From Arthrobacter citreus (lineage in GTDB: Bacteria > Bacillota > Bacilli > Bacillales > Bacillaceae_G), in the NCBI GenBank assembly GCA_013200995.1, contig CP053688.1, forward strand, positions 2,418,001-2,482,000: 64,000 nt of DNA, in the 5' to 3' direction. Of this stretch, positions 27,610-34,295 are shown one piece after another. The translations under genes were made by a program, and so were the position numbers. The notes below the pieces were generated by a model. The model ran no database searches. It saw only the letters and a program-made list of their open reading frames with translations, and had not been told where the DNA came from. How positions within the stretch are numbered: position 1 is the first letter of the stretch; each line of letters starts with the position of its first letter.

Positions 27610-27939
27610 TTAAATACCTGAAATTTCTTCGCTAATTTTAACTACATTTAGTGCAACTCTATCAATATTCACACCTAAATCAAATTTAATCATGTCATCA
27701 GTCTGAAACTCATTCGCTTCACAGTACAAATCGCAAGCAACCACCATGTTATTAGCTCCTAGAAATAGTACACGATAGTGTTTCGTCTCCGGAAACCATT
27801 GTCCAATTTTTCCTGTCAAACCTTTACTGGTAATAACAAATTTCCGCTGAAACTCTTCAATTCGGTAAGGCTCAGCACTCCAAGATGGAAGTTTCACCAT
27901 TCTGCGCATATAACTAATCTGTTCTTCATGCAAGCTCAT
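27610..27939 (-). CDS. Satellite small protein of unknown function (109 aa)
   Basis: Not recognised. This 109-residue protein is the last gene of the minus-strand operon. It has a basic, aromatic N-terminal half (VKLPSWSAEPYRIEEFQR) and a strand-rich C-terminal half with GQWFPETKHYRVLFLG. There is no signal peptide or membrane helix. Its ATG overlaps the stop of the upstream gene by one base, so it is translated as part of the operon. The position, distal to replication genes in a satellite, is where helper-interference or packaging-redirecting proteins often lie; this is only a positional hint. Confidence 0.6.
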   Translation of the reverse strand: MSLHEEQISYMRRMVKLPSWSAEPYRIEEFQRKFVITSKGLTGKIGQWFPETKHYRVLFLGANNMVVACDLYCEANEFQTDDMIKFDLGVNIDRVALNVVKISEEISGI

Positions 27940-28112
27940 TAAATCAATCCTCTTTTCTGTTTAATTCTCTCAATCTGTTTCAAATATTCGGCTGTACCCG
28001 GTTTTAATAAATTGCCAGCTTCATCTGAAATAATATCTGGATACTTATGTCCACCAAGTTTAAAAGAATCTTTCCACTGCTGTTCTATTGCTTTATTTTG
28101 TTCATCTGTCAT
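27939..28112 (-). CDS. Satellite small protein of unknown function (57 aa)
   Basis: Not recognised. Starting at MTDEQNKAIEQQWKDSF (chosen because AGGTGGTGA lies just upstream), it encodes 57 residues, charged and probably helical. The Lys/Arg-rich C-terminus ends RIKQKRGLI. It is in tight operon context: 14 bp after the upstream micro-ORF and overlapping the downstream gene. Reduced DUF-type phage proteins often look like this, but I name no family. Confidence 0.55.
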   Translation of the reverse strand: MTDEQNKAIEQQWKDSFKLGGHKYPDIISDEAGNLLKPGTAEYLKQIERIKQKRGLI

Positions 28113-28126
28113 GTCATCACCACCTC

Positions 28127-28225
28127 TCATTCTGTATCAGCTGTCACACTGTCATATAATACAAAAGTAGTTGCAATACCACCTACACAAATTCCTAAAA
28201 CTAACATTAATAGATAACTAATCAT
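28127..28225 (-). CDS. Micro-ORF encoding a 32-residue membrane peptide
   Basis: ATG to TGA encodes MISYLLMLVLGICVGGIATT followed by FVLYDSVTADTE. This is one predicted transmembrane helix with a short polar tail. A ribosome site GAGGTC lies 6 bp upstream. The start overlaps the stop of the preceding gene (ATGA), so it is translationally coupled within the satellite operon. Function unknown. Single-span micropeptides in phage elements include lysis, superinfection and membrane-modifying factors, but none can be assigned. Confidence 0.55.
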   Translation of the reverse strand: MISYLLMLVLGICVGGIATTFVLYDSVTADTE

Positions 28226-28485
28226 TTGATTGACCTCATTTCTAATTTCCATTTTAGTTTTCTTACACGTTCTTCTAAATTTTCAATTTCACGCTGACGT
28301 GCATTAACGATTTCTGTCAACGCTTCTACTGTTTCTTTTAATTTTGGTTCATTCGCTTCTACTTTTTCGATTAATTTTTCCATTAGTTCAATGTCTCCTA
28401 TAGTCATGTGTACAGATTTTCCGTTTTCTATTTCTTCCCTTGATAAAGAGACATATAGTTTGATAACTTCCATAACTTTCGACAT
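28222..28485 (-). CDS. Coiled-coil satellite protein of unknown function (87 aa)
   Basis: Not recognised. The 87 residues are dominated by heptad-like helices: residues 30-80 (LMEKLIEKVEANEPKLKETV, then EALTEIVNARQREIENL) predict a coiled coil, ending basic (KLKWKLEMRSIK). GAGGAAG precedes the ATG. It overlaps the micro-ORF by 4 bp and follows the 28490 gene by 4 bp. It may oligomerise or serve as an adaptor. Phage elements carry many such small proteins with no known role. Confidence 0.65.
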   Translation of the reverse strand: MSKVMEVIKLYVSLSREEIENGKSVHMTIGDIELMEKLIEKVEANEPKLKETVEALTEIVNARQREIENLEERVRKLKWKLEMRSIK

Positions 28486-28489
28486 TAGT

Positions 28490-28744
28490 TCACTTCCTCT
28501 TTAATCTTTTTAGGTAATTAAAATAATCATTCGCTTTTTTCATCACATGGTAGAAATTTTCTGAAATAGAAATATCTTTGTTATTGTAGCCAGAAGAAGT
28601 TTTCACTTCTCTCCAGCAATGCCAATCCTTGTCTATTAGTTCAACAAACAAAGCAGCCTGTTTATTAATAGATTGAAAGTATAGTTCTTCTGGTATCGCT
28701 ACAACAAAACCTAGTTTTTTAGCATGATTATCTTTATGATCCAT
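28490..28744 (-). CDS. Satellite small protein of unknown function (84 aa)
   Basis: Not recognised. It encodes about 84 residues, highly charged, with the aromatic patch DKDWHCWREVKTSSGYNN and a Lys/Arg-rich C-terminus (YFNYLKRLKRK) that could bind nucleic acid. The start overlaps the end of the replication gene by 11 bp, so it relies on coupling; a TTG two codons earlier is the alternative start. It belongs to the same operon as prim-pol and the DUF3987-like gene. Confidence 0.6.
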   Translation of the reverse strand: MDHKDNHAKKLGFVVAIPEELYFQSINKQAALFVELIDKDWHCWREVKTSSGYNNKDISISENFYHVMKKANDYFNYLKRLKRK

Positions 28745-30242
28745 TAGCAATTACCCACAAAGGATTAATTTCATAGATTAGTTTTTTTCCTTCATATCCA
28801 ATTCTTAGATAACCCATTTCTTCTAAAATTAAAGTTAGTTCTTTTATTTCGTTCGACTTGAATTTTTTAATATCGTCTTTCAACTGGCTATGGGATAGAA
28901 CTAAGTTATGTGACTTGTTATAACGGTCTTTAATACGTTTTAAAATGTACTCCAAGTTATCCGCTTCAACATTTCTTTCCATTAGTCCAAAGGCCTTCTC
29001 AGCATGAGAAATTGAATAATCTACCATAAAACATGCTCTTTTGAATGTGTCTGCATTGACTACCTCTGGTATTCCTGTGCTCTTTATATTGTCAGTCACA
29101 TGGATCAATCCAGCGTACTTAACAATCCGTTCAAGCAACTTTTGGCCCCACTCTTTAAAATTGTCAGAAGAAGAAAAACGACCATTTTCACCTAACATTT
29201 TTTCAATTGTTTTCTCTAGTTCAAATAAAAGTTCCATGCTTTCTTTGTCAAAAGTCAGTTCGTTTTCGTCATCAAGCATTTTCAACATTTTTATCATATT
29301 TTTATAGTAAGTTTCTTCAATTTCCTTTTTTAACGGTAAGGCCCTTACATTACGATGGCCAATAAAATTTTTAGGAAAAGAATGTAGTATCCTTTGAGTG
29401 AAACCTGTTTCGTGCATATATTGATCGTATTTCTTTGCAATATCTACTTGAAGCATTAAACAAAGCGTCATTCTGGGTTTTGATATGATTAAATTCCTAG
29501 TCATTCGTGTAGTTTTAATTGAATCATCATTGTAGCTTTTTAAGTAAATGCCGATGTTGGGTTGTCCGCTATATCTCCCGGACATGATTTGTAGAATGTC
29601 CTGTCCATCTGGTGATAAAACCGCTATTTTCGAATTGTTTTCAACCATTTTTGTTTCCAATGCTTCAGCGGTGGAGTTCTCAGCAATAACTTCTGGTAAG
29701 TGCCGTGGTTCGATTCTAGAAACTTCTTCAACTAATCTCTCATACTCAGATTGGTTCTTTTTCTCACCTTTAGCCATTTCGTTTTTAATGACTTCAATTC
29801 TTCTTTTTCTAACATCTAAATCGGCATTATGTTTTGCAATTTCTGATGTCAATCGTTCTTTTTCTTCTTTTTCAAAATCTCTGATTGGTTTTGATGAAAC
29901 TTTAAAAATATCAGATTTTTTACTACCTGGTGGCATATACACAAATACATAGGTGTTTAAGTCCACTGTCCATCTTGATTCATTGTGATGATATTTTGGT
30001 CTAACTCTAAATTTTTTTGTCAGTGCCGTTGAAAACATTCCGATCATAATATTTCCAACCGCATCTCTAGGAGCTTGGTATTCTTCTGAAAGGCCATCGA
30101 TCATTTCCTCGATCCATTCACAAAACATTCCTTTTGGAAAGTCGGGTAAAGGTTGTTCATCAAGAGAAATTGGCATTTCCCATTCTGTTTCTTCTGTATT
30201 TGGTGTATTTGTTTCTAAAATACTAAAATTAGGTTCTAGCAT
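28734..30242 (-). CDS. DUF3987-like (YfjI-type) replication protein
   Basis: A 502-residue protein from MLEPNFSILE; GGTGAG lies 5 bp before this ATG, preferred over one 30 bp upstream that overlaps the previous gene. The layout matches DUF3987 proteins that follow prim-pol in phages and islands: PLPDFPKGMFCEWIEEM at the start, then an NTPase-like core. The phosphate-loop position reads PPGSKKSDIF, lacking the standard GK[ST] and thus degenerate. A long helical insert (about 140-190, rich in Glu/Lys) and an arginine-rich distal half follow. It probably acts as a replicative helicase-like or origin-binding partner of the primase. ATPase activity is doubtful from sequence. Confidence 0.75.
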   Translation of the reverse strand: MLEPNFSILETNTPNTEETEWEMPISLDEQPLPDFPKGMFCEWIEEMIDGLSEEYQAPRDAVGNIMIGMFSTALTKKFRVRPKYHHNESRWTVDLNTYVFVYMPPGSKKSDIFKVSSKPIRDFEKEEKERLTSEIAKHNADLDVRKRRIEVIKNEMAKGEKKNQSEYERLVEEVSRIEPRHLPEVIAENSTAEALETKMVENNSKIAVLSPDGQDILQIMSGRYSGQPNIGIYLKSYNDDSIKTTRMTRNLIISKPRMTLCLMLQVDIAKKYDQYMHETGFTQRILHSFPKNFIGHRNVRALPLKKEIEETYYKNMIKMLKMLDDENELTFDKESMELLFELEKTIEKMLGENGRFSSSDNFKEWGQKLLERIVKYAGLIHVTDNIKSTGIPEVVNADTFKRACFMVDYSISHAEKAFGLMERNVEADNLEYILKRIKDRYNKSHNLVLSHSQLKDDIKKFKSNEIKELTLILEEMGYLRIGYEGKKLIYEINPLWVIANGS

Positions 30243-30246
30243 GATC

Positions 30247-31038
30247 TCACCACTTTCTCTTACTGGCTTCACGTTTCATCATTGAATCAAACGTAGTAAC
30301 CATTCTTTGTTCCGACAGTGGCGGATTATTGCGTTCATTCCACATGCAAAAGATTGCCCATGCTACTTTAGGGTCTAATTTACTTCCGATTAAATACCCT
30401 GCAAACTGTGCAGCTGAATCATTTCTACAACCATCATCGGCACCTTTGATTATCTCTAGCCAATGGGAAGATGGTTTGCTTATTTTTTTATTTTCTTCAA
30501 CAACTAACGCTTGTAAGAGCCAGTCAGGTGCATCGGCAATAGGTGTATTTAAAGGGTGGTTCGGTTTTTTCCAACTGTAAGTTTTACCGCTATCGTGAGT
30601 ACTAGGAGATACAACAATATAACCACCATCGGCCTTTATATCGATTCCCTGGAATTTATTGTTTTTTCCAGATATTTGTTTATTTGGATATTTAAACAAG
30701 TAATGAATTCCACCACCTCCAGTTATAGCTTCAACTGTGTGTGGAAATGCTCCATACTGTTCAAATAGTGCAATTTGTGTTAAATGGCCATCATTGCGTG
30801 GATCAATATCAACTGCAAAGAATCCAGTTACTTTACCAGTAGGGATACCAATATTTGCATTTGGGTTATTTCTCCACCAATTCTCTATAATATAAGGTTC
30901 CGTTGTTGCACTCTTATATCCACCTTCAACGATTGGAACTTTACCAATTAGAGGAATAACTGGCCATTTTAATTTTTCTGCATACATCAATGCAGCCTTT
31001 AACTTAGTGTTGTCGTTTGGTATAATAGAAGTATTCAA
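30247..31038 (-). CDS. Bifunctional DNA primase/polymerase (prim-pol domain)
   Basis: A 263-residue archaeo-eukaryotic-type primase-polymerase. Catalytic residues are visible: Asp77 and Asp79 in FFAVDIDPRND, His112 in GGGGIHYLFKYP, and Asp133 with GIDIKADGGYIV. It would make primers and extend them to start element replication. A TTG start is used, with GGAAGG about 12 bp upstream, so initiation may be weak. It is separated from the excisionase-like gene by 42 bp and from the DUF3987 gene by 4 bp. A prim-pol plus DUF3987 pair is a standard autonomous replication module of satellites and small prophages. Confidence 0.88.
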   Translation of the reverse strand: MNTSIIPNDNTKLKAALMYAEKLKWPVIPLIGKVPIVEGGYKSATTEPYIIENWWRNNPNANIGIPTGKVTGFFAVDIDPRNDGHLTQIALFEQYGAFPHTVEAITGGGGIHYLFKYPNKQISGKNNKFQGIDIKADGGYIVVSPSTHDSGKTYSWKKPNHPLNTPIADAPDWLLQALVVEENKKISKPSSHWLEIIKGADDGCRNDSAAQFAGYLIGSKLDPKVAWAIFCMWNERNNPPLSEQRMVTTFDSMMKREASKRKW

Positions 31039-31080
31039 ATATTACACAACCTTCCTGCACCTTGCCCGAGGTGTATTTTT

Positions 31081-31263
31081 TTATGCCTGCATTTTCGCTC
31101 CATTGCGCAACCATTGATCTATTACCTCTCTATGAAATACAATCCTACCCCTAATTAAAATAGAAGGAATTTCATTCTTTTTAACCATGGTATAGATTGT
31201 TCGCGGATTAACCCCAATCATTTCAGCTACTTCATTCACTGTTAATGTGATCCGTTTCTCCAT
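31081..31263 (-). CDS. Excisionase/AlpA-type helix-turn-helix protein
   Basis: A 60-residue MerR-like helix-turn-helix protein of the excisionase (HTH_17) group: LTVNEVAEMIGVNPRTIYTM then IPSILIRGRIVFHREVIDQW. The spacing of recognition helix and wing is typical. GGGGGTGAG lies before the ATG. It is the first gene of the minus-strand operon, downstream of a strong promoter (31296-31325). In satellites this position belongs to a regulator or recombination directionality factor that switches excision on. Confidence 0.85.
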   Translation of the reverse strand: MEKRITLTVNEVAEMIGVNPRTIYTMVKKNEIPSILIRGRIVFHREVIDQWLRNGAKMQA

Positions 31264-31295
31264 CGTCTCACCCCCTGAATATTGATATTACCAAT

Positions 31296-31325
31296 AATAT
31301 AGCAAATTAATTTAGATGATGTCAA
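31296..31325 (-). promoter_or_regulatory. Promoter of the excisionase/replication operon
   Basis: On the minus strand a consensus -35 TTGACA (complement at 31320-31325) and -10 TATATT (31296-31301) are 18 bp apart. This looks like a strong housekeeping promoter, presumably silenced by the XRE repressor while integrated. CAATAATAT occurs both near this -10 and at about 31335, a possible operator half-site. Confidence 0.65.
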
Positions 31326-31358
31326 TATAATCAACAATAATATTTTGAATTACAAATG

Positions 31359-31387
31359 TTTACTAACATCAAAGTTTAGTCTATACT
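31359..31387 (+). promoter_or_regulatory. Promoter of the xre-int operon
   Basis: A -35 TTTACT (31359-31364), a 17-bp spacer and -10 TATACT (31382-31387) lie about 40 bp before the xre ATG. It is back to back with the excisionase promoter, giving the usual lysogenic switch layout. Confidence 0.6.
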
Positions 31388-31425
31388 AGTAAATAAGTAC
31401 AAAAGAATACAAAGGAGTTACTACT

Positions 31426-31944
31426 ATGGAAATAAAAGAGTTTGGTGTTTATTTGCGTGAATTGAGGAGAAAACAAGGTATAACGCTAGCAAAATTAGCT
31501 GTAGATACAGACCTATCTCAGCCTTATTTGTCTCAAATTGAAACAGGTAAAATAAAAAAAATGGTAATACCAGAAACTTTAAAAAAGTTATCTGAGGCTT
31601 TAAAAGTTGATTACTCTTTATTATTAAATAAAGCAGGTTACACTGACTTATCCTTAGCAAATAGCATTAAAGAAAGTGATGAAGATTTTTATAAACAACT
31701 AGAAGATTTACAAAATATGAACACATTGTTGAAATTAGAATTAGAAAAATACACTGATATAGAAAATTACTTTAGCGTTTTAACTGGACGTACAACATTA
31801 TGGACGAACCGAAAAGGTAAAATTAGAGAATATTACGACTACACATTCAAACCTAAATACAAAGGGATAATCTTAACGGACAAAGAAAATGAATTTATCT
31901 TAAAAACAATTGAGTCATTAATTTCTTTGAGAGGTGAAAACTAA
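31426..31944 (+). CDS. XRE-family transcriptional repressor of the element
   Basis: A 172-residue regulator. The N-terminal helix-turn-helix (LRRKQGITLAKLAVDTDLSQ, then PYLSQIETGK, residues 10-42) is Cro/CI-like. The C-terminal part is helical and acidic (YKQLEDLQNMNTLLKLELEK) with no peptidase or LexA-type serine/lysine pair visible, so derepression probably uses a protein partner rather than self-cleavage. AAAGGAG precedes the ATG. It overlaps the integrase ATG by one base (TAATG). It is the counterpart of the Stl/ImmR-type master repressor of satellites. The inducing signal is unknown. Confidence 0.88.
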   Translation: MEIKEFGVYLRELRRKQGITLAKLAVDTDLSQPYLSQIETGKIKKMVIPETLKKLSEALKVDYSLLLNKAGYTDLSLANSIKESDEDFYKQLEDLQNMNTLLKLELEKYTDIENYFSVLTGRTTLWTNRKGKIREYYDYTFKPKYKGIILTDKENEFILKTIESLISLRGEN

Positions 31945-33143
31945 TGGCTGGTGGTGGATCCATCGAGGAACGTAAGAATAAAAATGGTAATATTTCCTAT
32001 CGTTTAGTCTATTCGATGGGTTTAGATGCAGCTGGTAAGCAAATTAAAAAGTATAAGACCGTTAAATGTAAAAATAAAACAGAGGCAAAGAAACTACTTC
32101 GAGAATTTATTATGGAAGCAGAAAAAAATATAGAACAAGGAATTGAGCCATCAAAAAAGAAGTTTGGTGATTATGTTGAAAAAGTTTGGTCTGAGTTCGC
32201 AGAAGAAAAATTATCAAAAAATACTCTAGCCACTTACCGAATTCACTTGAAAAATTCAATTACCCCATTTTTTGAAAATACCATTATTTCGAAAGTAAGA
32301 GCAGATCACATTGATACTTACATTAAAGAATTGAAGAAAAGCAAACGAAAGGATGGTAAAGAAGGTGCACTGTCATCTGCAACAATCCAGTTCCATTACC
32401 GAGTAATTAGAAGTGTTATGACCTACGCTTTTAAGAAAGGACATATAACAGTTAATCCATGTGACCGGGCTGAAACTCCTAAAGTAGAACATGAACCAAT
32501 TTCTATTTATGATGAACAAGAAATGGTTGAATTGCTGCAACTGTTAAAAAGTGAAGTACAACATTGGTATCTTTTTATTAAATTAGCTTTATTTACTGGC
32601 ATGAGAAGAAATGAATTATTAGCTTTGCAATGGAAGAATGTAGATTTTAAAAATAATATAATTAACGTTAGACATTCCGTGCAATATACAAAACAGGATA
32701 AACATGAGTTGAAAGAACCTAAAACGAAGAGTTCTATTAGAGATATTTCGATTGATCCAGAGTTAATGGACGAATTAAAAAAGTATAAAACAATACGAAG
32801 TCAGGAGAAATTAAAGTTAGGAGACAAGTGGCAAGGTGGTAATTATAACTTTGTTTTCAGCACAGTAGATGGTAAACCATTTTATCCTAGTGTTCCAGGA
32901 GCATGGTGGAGAAGATTCATCAAACGAAATAAGTTTAAGCAGATCCGGCTGCATGAACTTAGACATAGCCATGCTTGCTTTCTGATTAGCAAGAAGGTAC
33001 CACTTGTTGTTATTAGTAAACGAATGGGCCATGCTAAGACATCCACAACCGCTGATATTTATGTGCATTATATAAAAGAAGCTGATACTGAAGCAGGTAA
33101 TTTGTTCGGAGAATTGAGTAAAAAAACCAACTGGGGAAACTAG
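31944..33143 (+). CDS. int: Tyrosine recombinase (site-specific integrase)
   Basis: A 399-residue integrase that recombines the element with tRNA-Val. An N-terminal arm-DNA-binding domain (IEERKNKNGNISYRLVYS, residues 7-65) is followed by a SAM-like core-binding domain (about 70-175) and the catalytic domain. The catalytic residues are Arg221 (TGMRRNE), His337 and Arg340 (LHELRHSHA), His363 (GHAKTSTT) and Tyr373 (DIYVHY). It is translationally coupled to xre. Its stop codon lies inside the right-hand iteron GGGGAAACTAGGGAA, tying the gene end to the putative arm sites. Confidence 0.95.
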   Translation: MAGGGSIEERKNKNGNISYRLVYSMGLDAAGKQIKKYKTVKCKNKTEAKKLLREFIMEAEKNIEQGIEPSKKKFGDYVEKVWSEFAEEKLSKNTLATYRIHLKNSITPFFENTIISKVRADHIDTYIKELKKSKRKDGKEGALSSATIQFHYRVIRSVMTYAFKKGHITVNPCDRAETPKVEHEPISIYDEQEMVELLQLLKSEVQHWYLFIKLALFTGMRRNELLALQWKNVDFKNNIINVRHSVQYTKQDKHELKEPKTKSSIRDISIDPELMDELKKYKTIRSQEKLKLGDKWQGGNYNFVFSTVDGKPFYPSVPGAWWRRFIKRNKFKQIRLHELRHSHACFLISKKVPLVVISKRMGHAKTSTTADIYVHYIKEADTEAGNLFGELSKKTNWGN

Positions 33144-33222
33144 GGAACAGTGGGGAAATGGACTTCCCTTCTTAAAACCCTTGTGACTGTAAGGTTGAAT
33201 GGCAATCGGGGAAACTAGGGAA
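33133..33222 (-). repeat. Right array of 15-bp iterons (candidate integrase arm sites)
   Basis: GGGGAAACTAGGGAA occurs at 33133-33147 and 33208-33222. A partial GTGGGGAA lies at 33150-33157 and TTTCCCTAGG just beyond at 33249-33258. These are the reverse complement of the left-array unit TTCCCTAGTTTCCCC, so the two arrays face each other across the attachment site in the circular form. Confidence 0.6.
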
Positions 33223-33253
33223 GATTTTTATGTAAGAAAAAACCTAGGTTTCC

Positions 33254-33403
33254 CTAGGCTAGTGATTGTGCATTTTTTTCTTTGTAATGTTCAGCCATTA
33301 CATTTACTATTTTTAATGCCAATTCGCGCTGATCGTCATCAAATGATTTTAACAATTCAATTAGTTCAAAGATTAATTCCTTCTTATTGCCAAGGTTATC
33401 CAT
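33254..33403 (-). CDS. Small ORF (49 aa) between integrase and the right attachment site
   Basis: ATG to TAG encodes MDNLGNKKELIFELIELLKS followed by FDDDQRELALKIVNVMAE and a short Lys-rich tail. It is a helical acidic peptide, preceded by a very strong ribosome site (AAGGAGATGG). It is convergent with int. The stop overlaps the arm-repeat region. Not recognised. Short helical proteins of this kind occur beside integrases in Bacillus elements, so it is likely real. Confidence 0.55.
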   Translation of the reverse strand: MDNLGNKKELIFELIELLKSFDDDQRELALKIVNVMAEHYKEKNAQSLA

Positions 33404-33562
33404 CTTCACCATCTCCTTAAAATATTAATTTGTATAAATATATTTAATATTACTTTTAAAAAGTGGTAAAATGATTCTTCAATAAATGACACAAAACAAC
33501 TACTGAATAAATATTCAAATTCTAGCACAGGGGATTAGGCAAAAATATGCTTAATCTCTTTC

Positions 33563-33586
33563 TTTATCCCCAAAACTATCCCCAAA
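33563..33586 (+). repeat. Inner end repeat, right copy
   Basis: TTTATCCCC, AAA, ACTATCCCCAAA, with the same orientation and near-identical sequence to 25193-25216. It lies 62 bp from the right attachment core, while the left copy is 116 bp from its core. Confidence 0.5.
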
Positions 33587-33593
33587 TAGAAAA

Positions 33594-33616
33594 TAGCCAC
33601 CTGTAAAAGATGGCTA
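33594..33616 (-). terminator. Terminator of tRNA-Val, supplied by the element
   Basis: Arms TAGCCATC / GGTGGCTA (minus strand) are followed by TTTTCTATTT, directly after the tRNA 3' end. The original chromosomal terminator is displaced to 25004-25030. Confidence 0.75.
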
Positions 33617-33624
33617 AATCCTTA

Positions 33625-33697
33625 TGATTCCAACAAGATTCGAACTTGCGACCCCTACCCTGTCAAGGTAGTGCTCTCCCAGCTGAGCTATGGAATC
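33625..33697 (-). tRNA. tRNA-Val (GAC)
   Basis: All arms fold: acceptor GATTCCA/TGGAATC plus discriminator A, D-stem GCTC/GAGC, anticodon stem CTACC/GGTAG with loop TTGACAG (anticodon GAC), and T-arm GCAAG TTCGAAT CTTGT. CCA is not encoded. The 3' part from the core onward comes from the element and pairs perfectly with the chromosomal 5' acceptor strand, so the gene stays functional after integration. Confidence 0.93.
33648..33666. repeat. Attachment-site core, right copy
   Basis: Identical to 25058-25076 and lies within the intact tRNA-Val. This is the crossover site shared by element and chromosome. Confidence 0.85.
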
Positions 33698-33819
33698 GTA
33701 ATATATAGTGAGATTTATCTCTCTGTAAACTCTATTATACTGTTTTCCCCCGTTTACTTCAACCAAATTTTAACAATAAATTTCGAACATGAAGTAATTA
33801 AATAGATTTTGATAAGCCG

Positions 33820-34014
33820 TCATTTATTCGATTTTGCTTCTAAGTTACTAATTGTGTGCATTAAATCTTTCCATCTCATATCGTGGTCACTTGGAATATT
33901 GCTTAATAAAATGCTACCAATTACAATTGTTAAGAATAATAATAGGACCCCAATGCCAAAGACAACTGTCTGCACATGATAGTTTTTTACGATTTTAATC
34001 ATTCTGTTTTTCAT
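33820..34014 (-). CDS. Small single-span membrane protein
   Basis: A 64-residue protein of unknown function. A basic N-terminus (MKNRMIKIVKNYH) precedes one hydrophobic helix (residues 17-37, VVFGIGVLLLFLTIVIGSIL), then a polar tail (DHDMRWKDLMHTISNLEAK). AGGAGAG lies 6 bp before the ATG. It lies just outside the integrated element. No family recognised; expected in the cytoplasmic membrane with the tail outside by charge rule. Confidence 0.65.
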   Translation of the reverse strand: MKNRMIKIVKNYHVQTVVFGIGVLLLFLTIVIGSILLSNIPSDHDMRWKDLMHTISNLEAKSNK

Positions 34015-34295
34015 AGGCTTCTCTCCTAGTTACTTATTAATATGCCTTAGTGATTGAAGTACACACTCTTTTAATATTAATATTTGCCAGTTTGCCTATT
34101 ATGTAATCAAAATAATTTTGTAATCGTTAACTTATCTATTTTAGTAGCATTGTATATGCAGTATGATGTTCTTCTTCATATTATTGAAACGTTTTATGTG
34201 TTTAATTTTAAATTTTCCAGAGTACATTTTTATTTAATAAATCTCATTCCTATTCTATGTATCTAGAACTAACATTTTCACGTTCTCTTATTTTG
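34015..34295. other. 281-bp intergenic region
   Basis: AT-rich DNA between the small membrane gene and the repetitive gene. A plus-strand frame near 34084-34266 has no ribosome site and a composition unlike neighbouring proteins, so it is not called. Confidence 0.4.

Larger units (their letters stand above)
25058..33666. mobile_element. Integrated phage-satellite-like element in tRNA-Val(GAC)
   Basis: The element is 8.6 kb, bounded by 19-bp direct repeats inside tRNA-Val. From left to right it holds a left arm-site array, terS-terL (+), and a minus-strand operon running from excisionase through prim-pol, a DUF3987-like replication protein and five small ORFs. To the right is an xre-int operon (+), a right arm-site array, a 49-residue ORF and the intact tRNA. 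No portal, capsid, tail, lysin or holin gene is present. The divergent regulator/int versus xis/primase/rep layout is that of phage-inducible chromosomal islands. A deleted prophage remains possible, but the compact, gap-free arrangement and intact key motifs argue for a functional satellite. Confidence 0.85.

Noticed and set aside
28734..30242. Full-strength replicative helicase
   Set aside because: The P-loop position lacks GK[ST], so helicase activity is not asserted.
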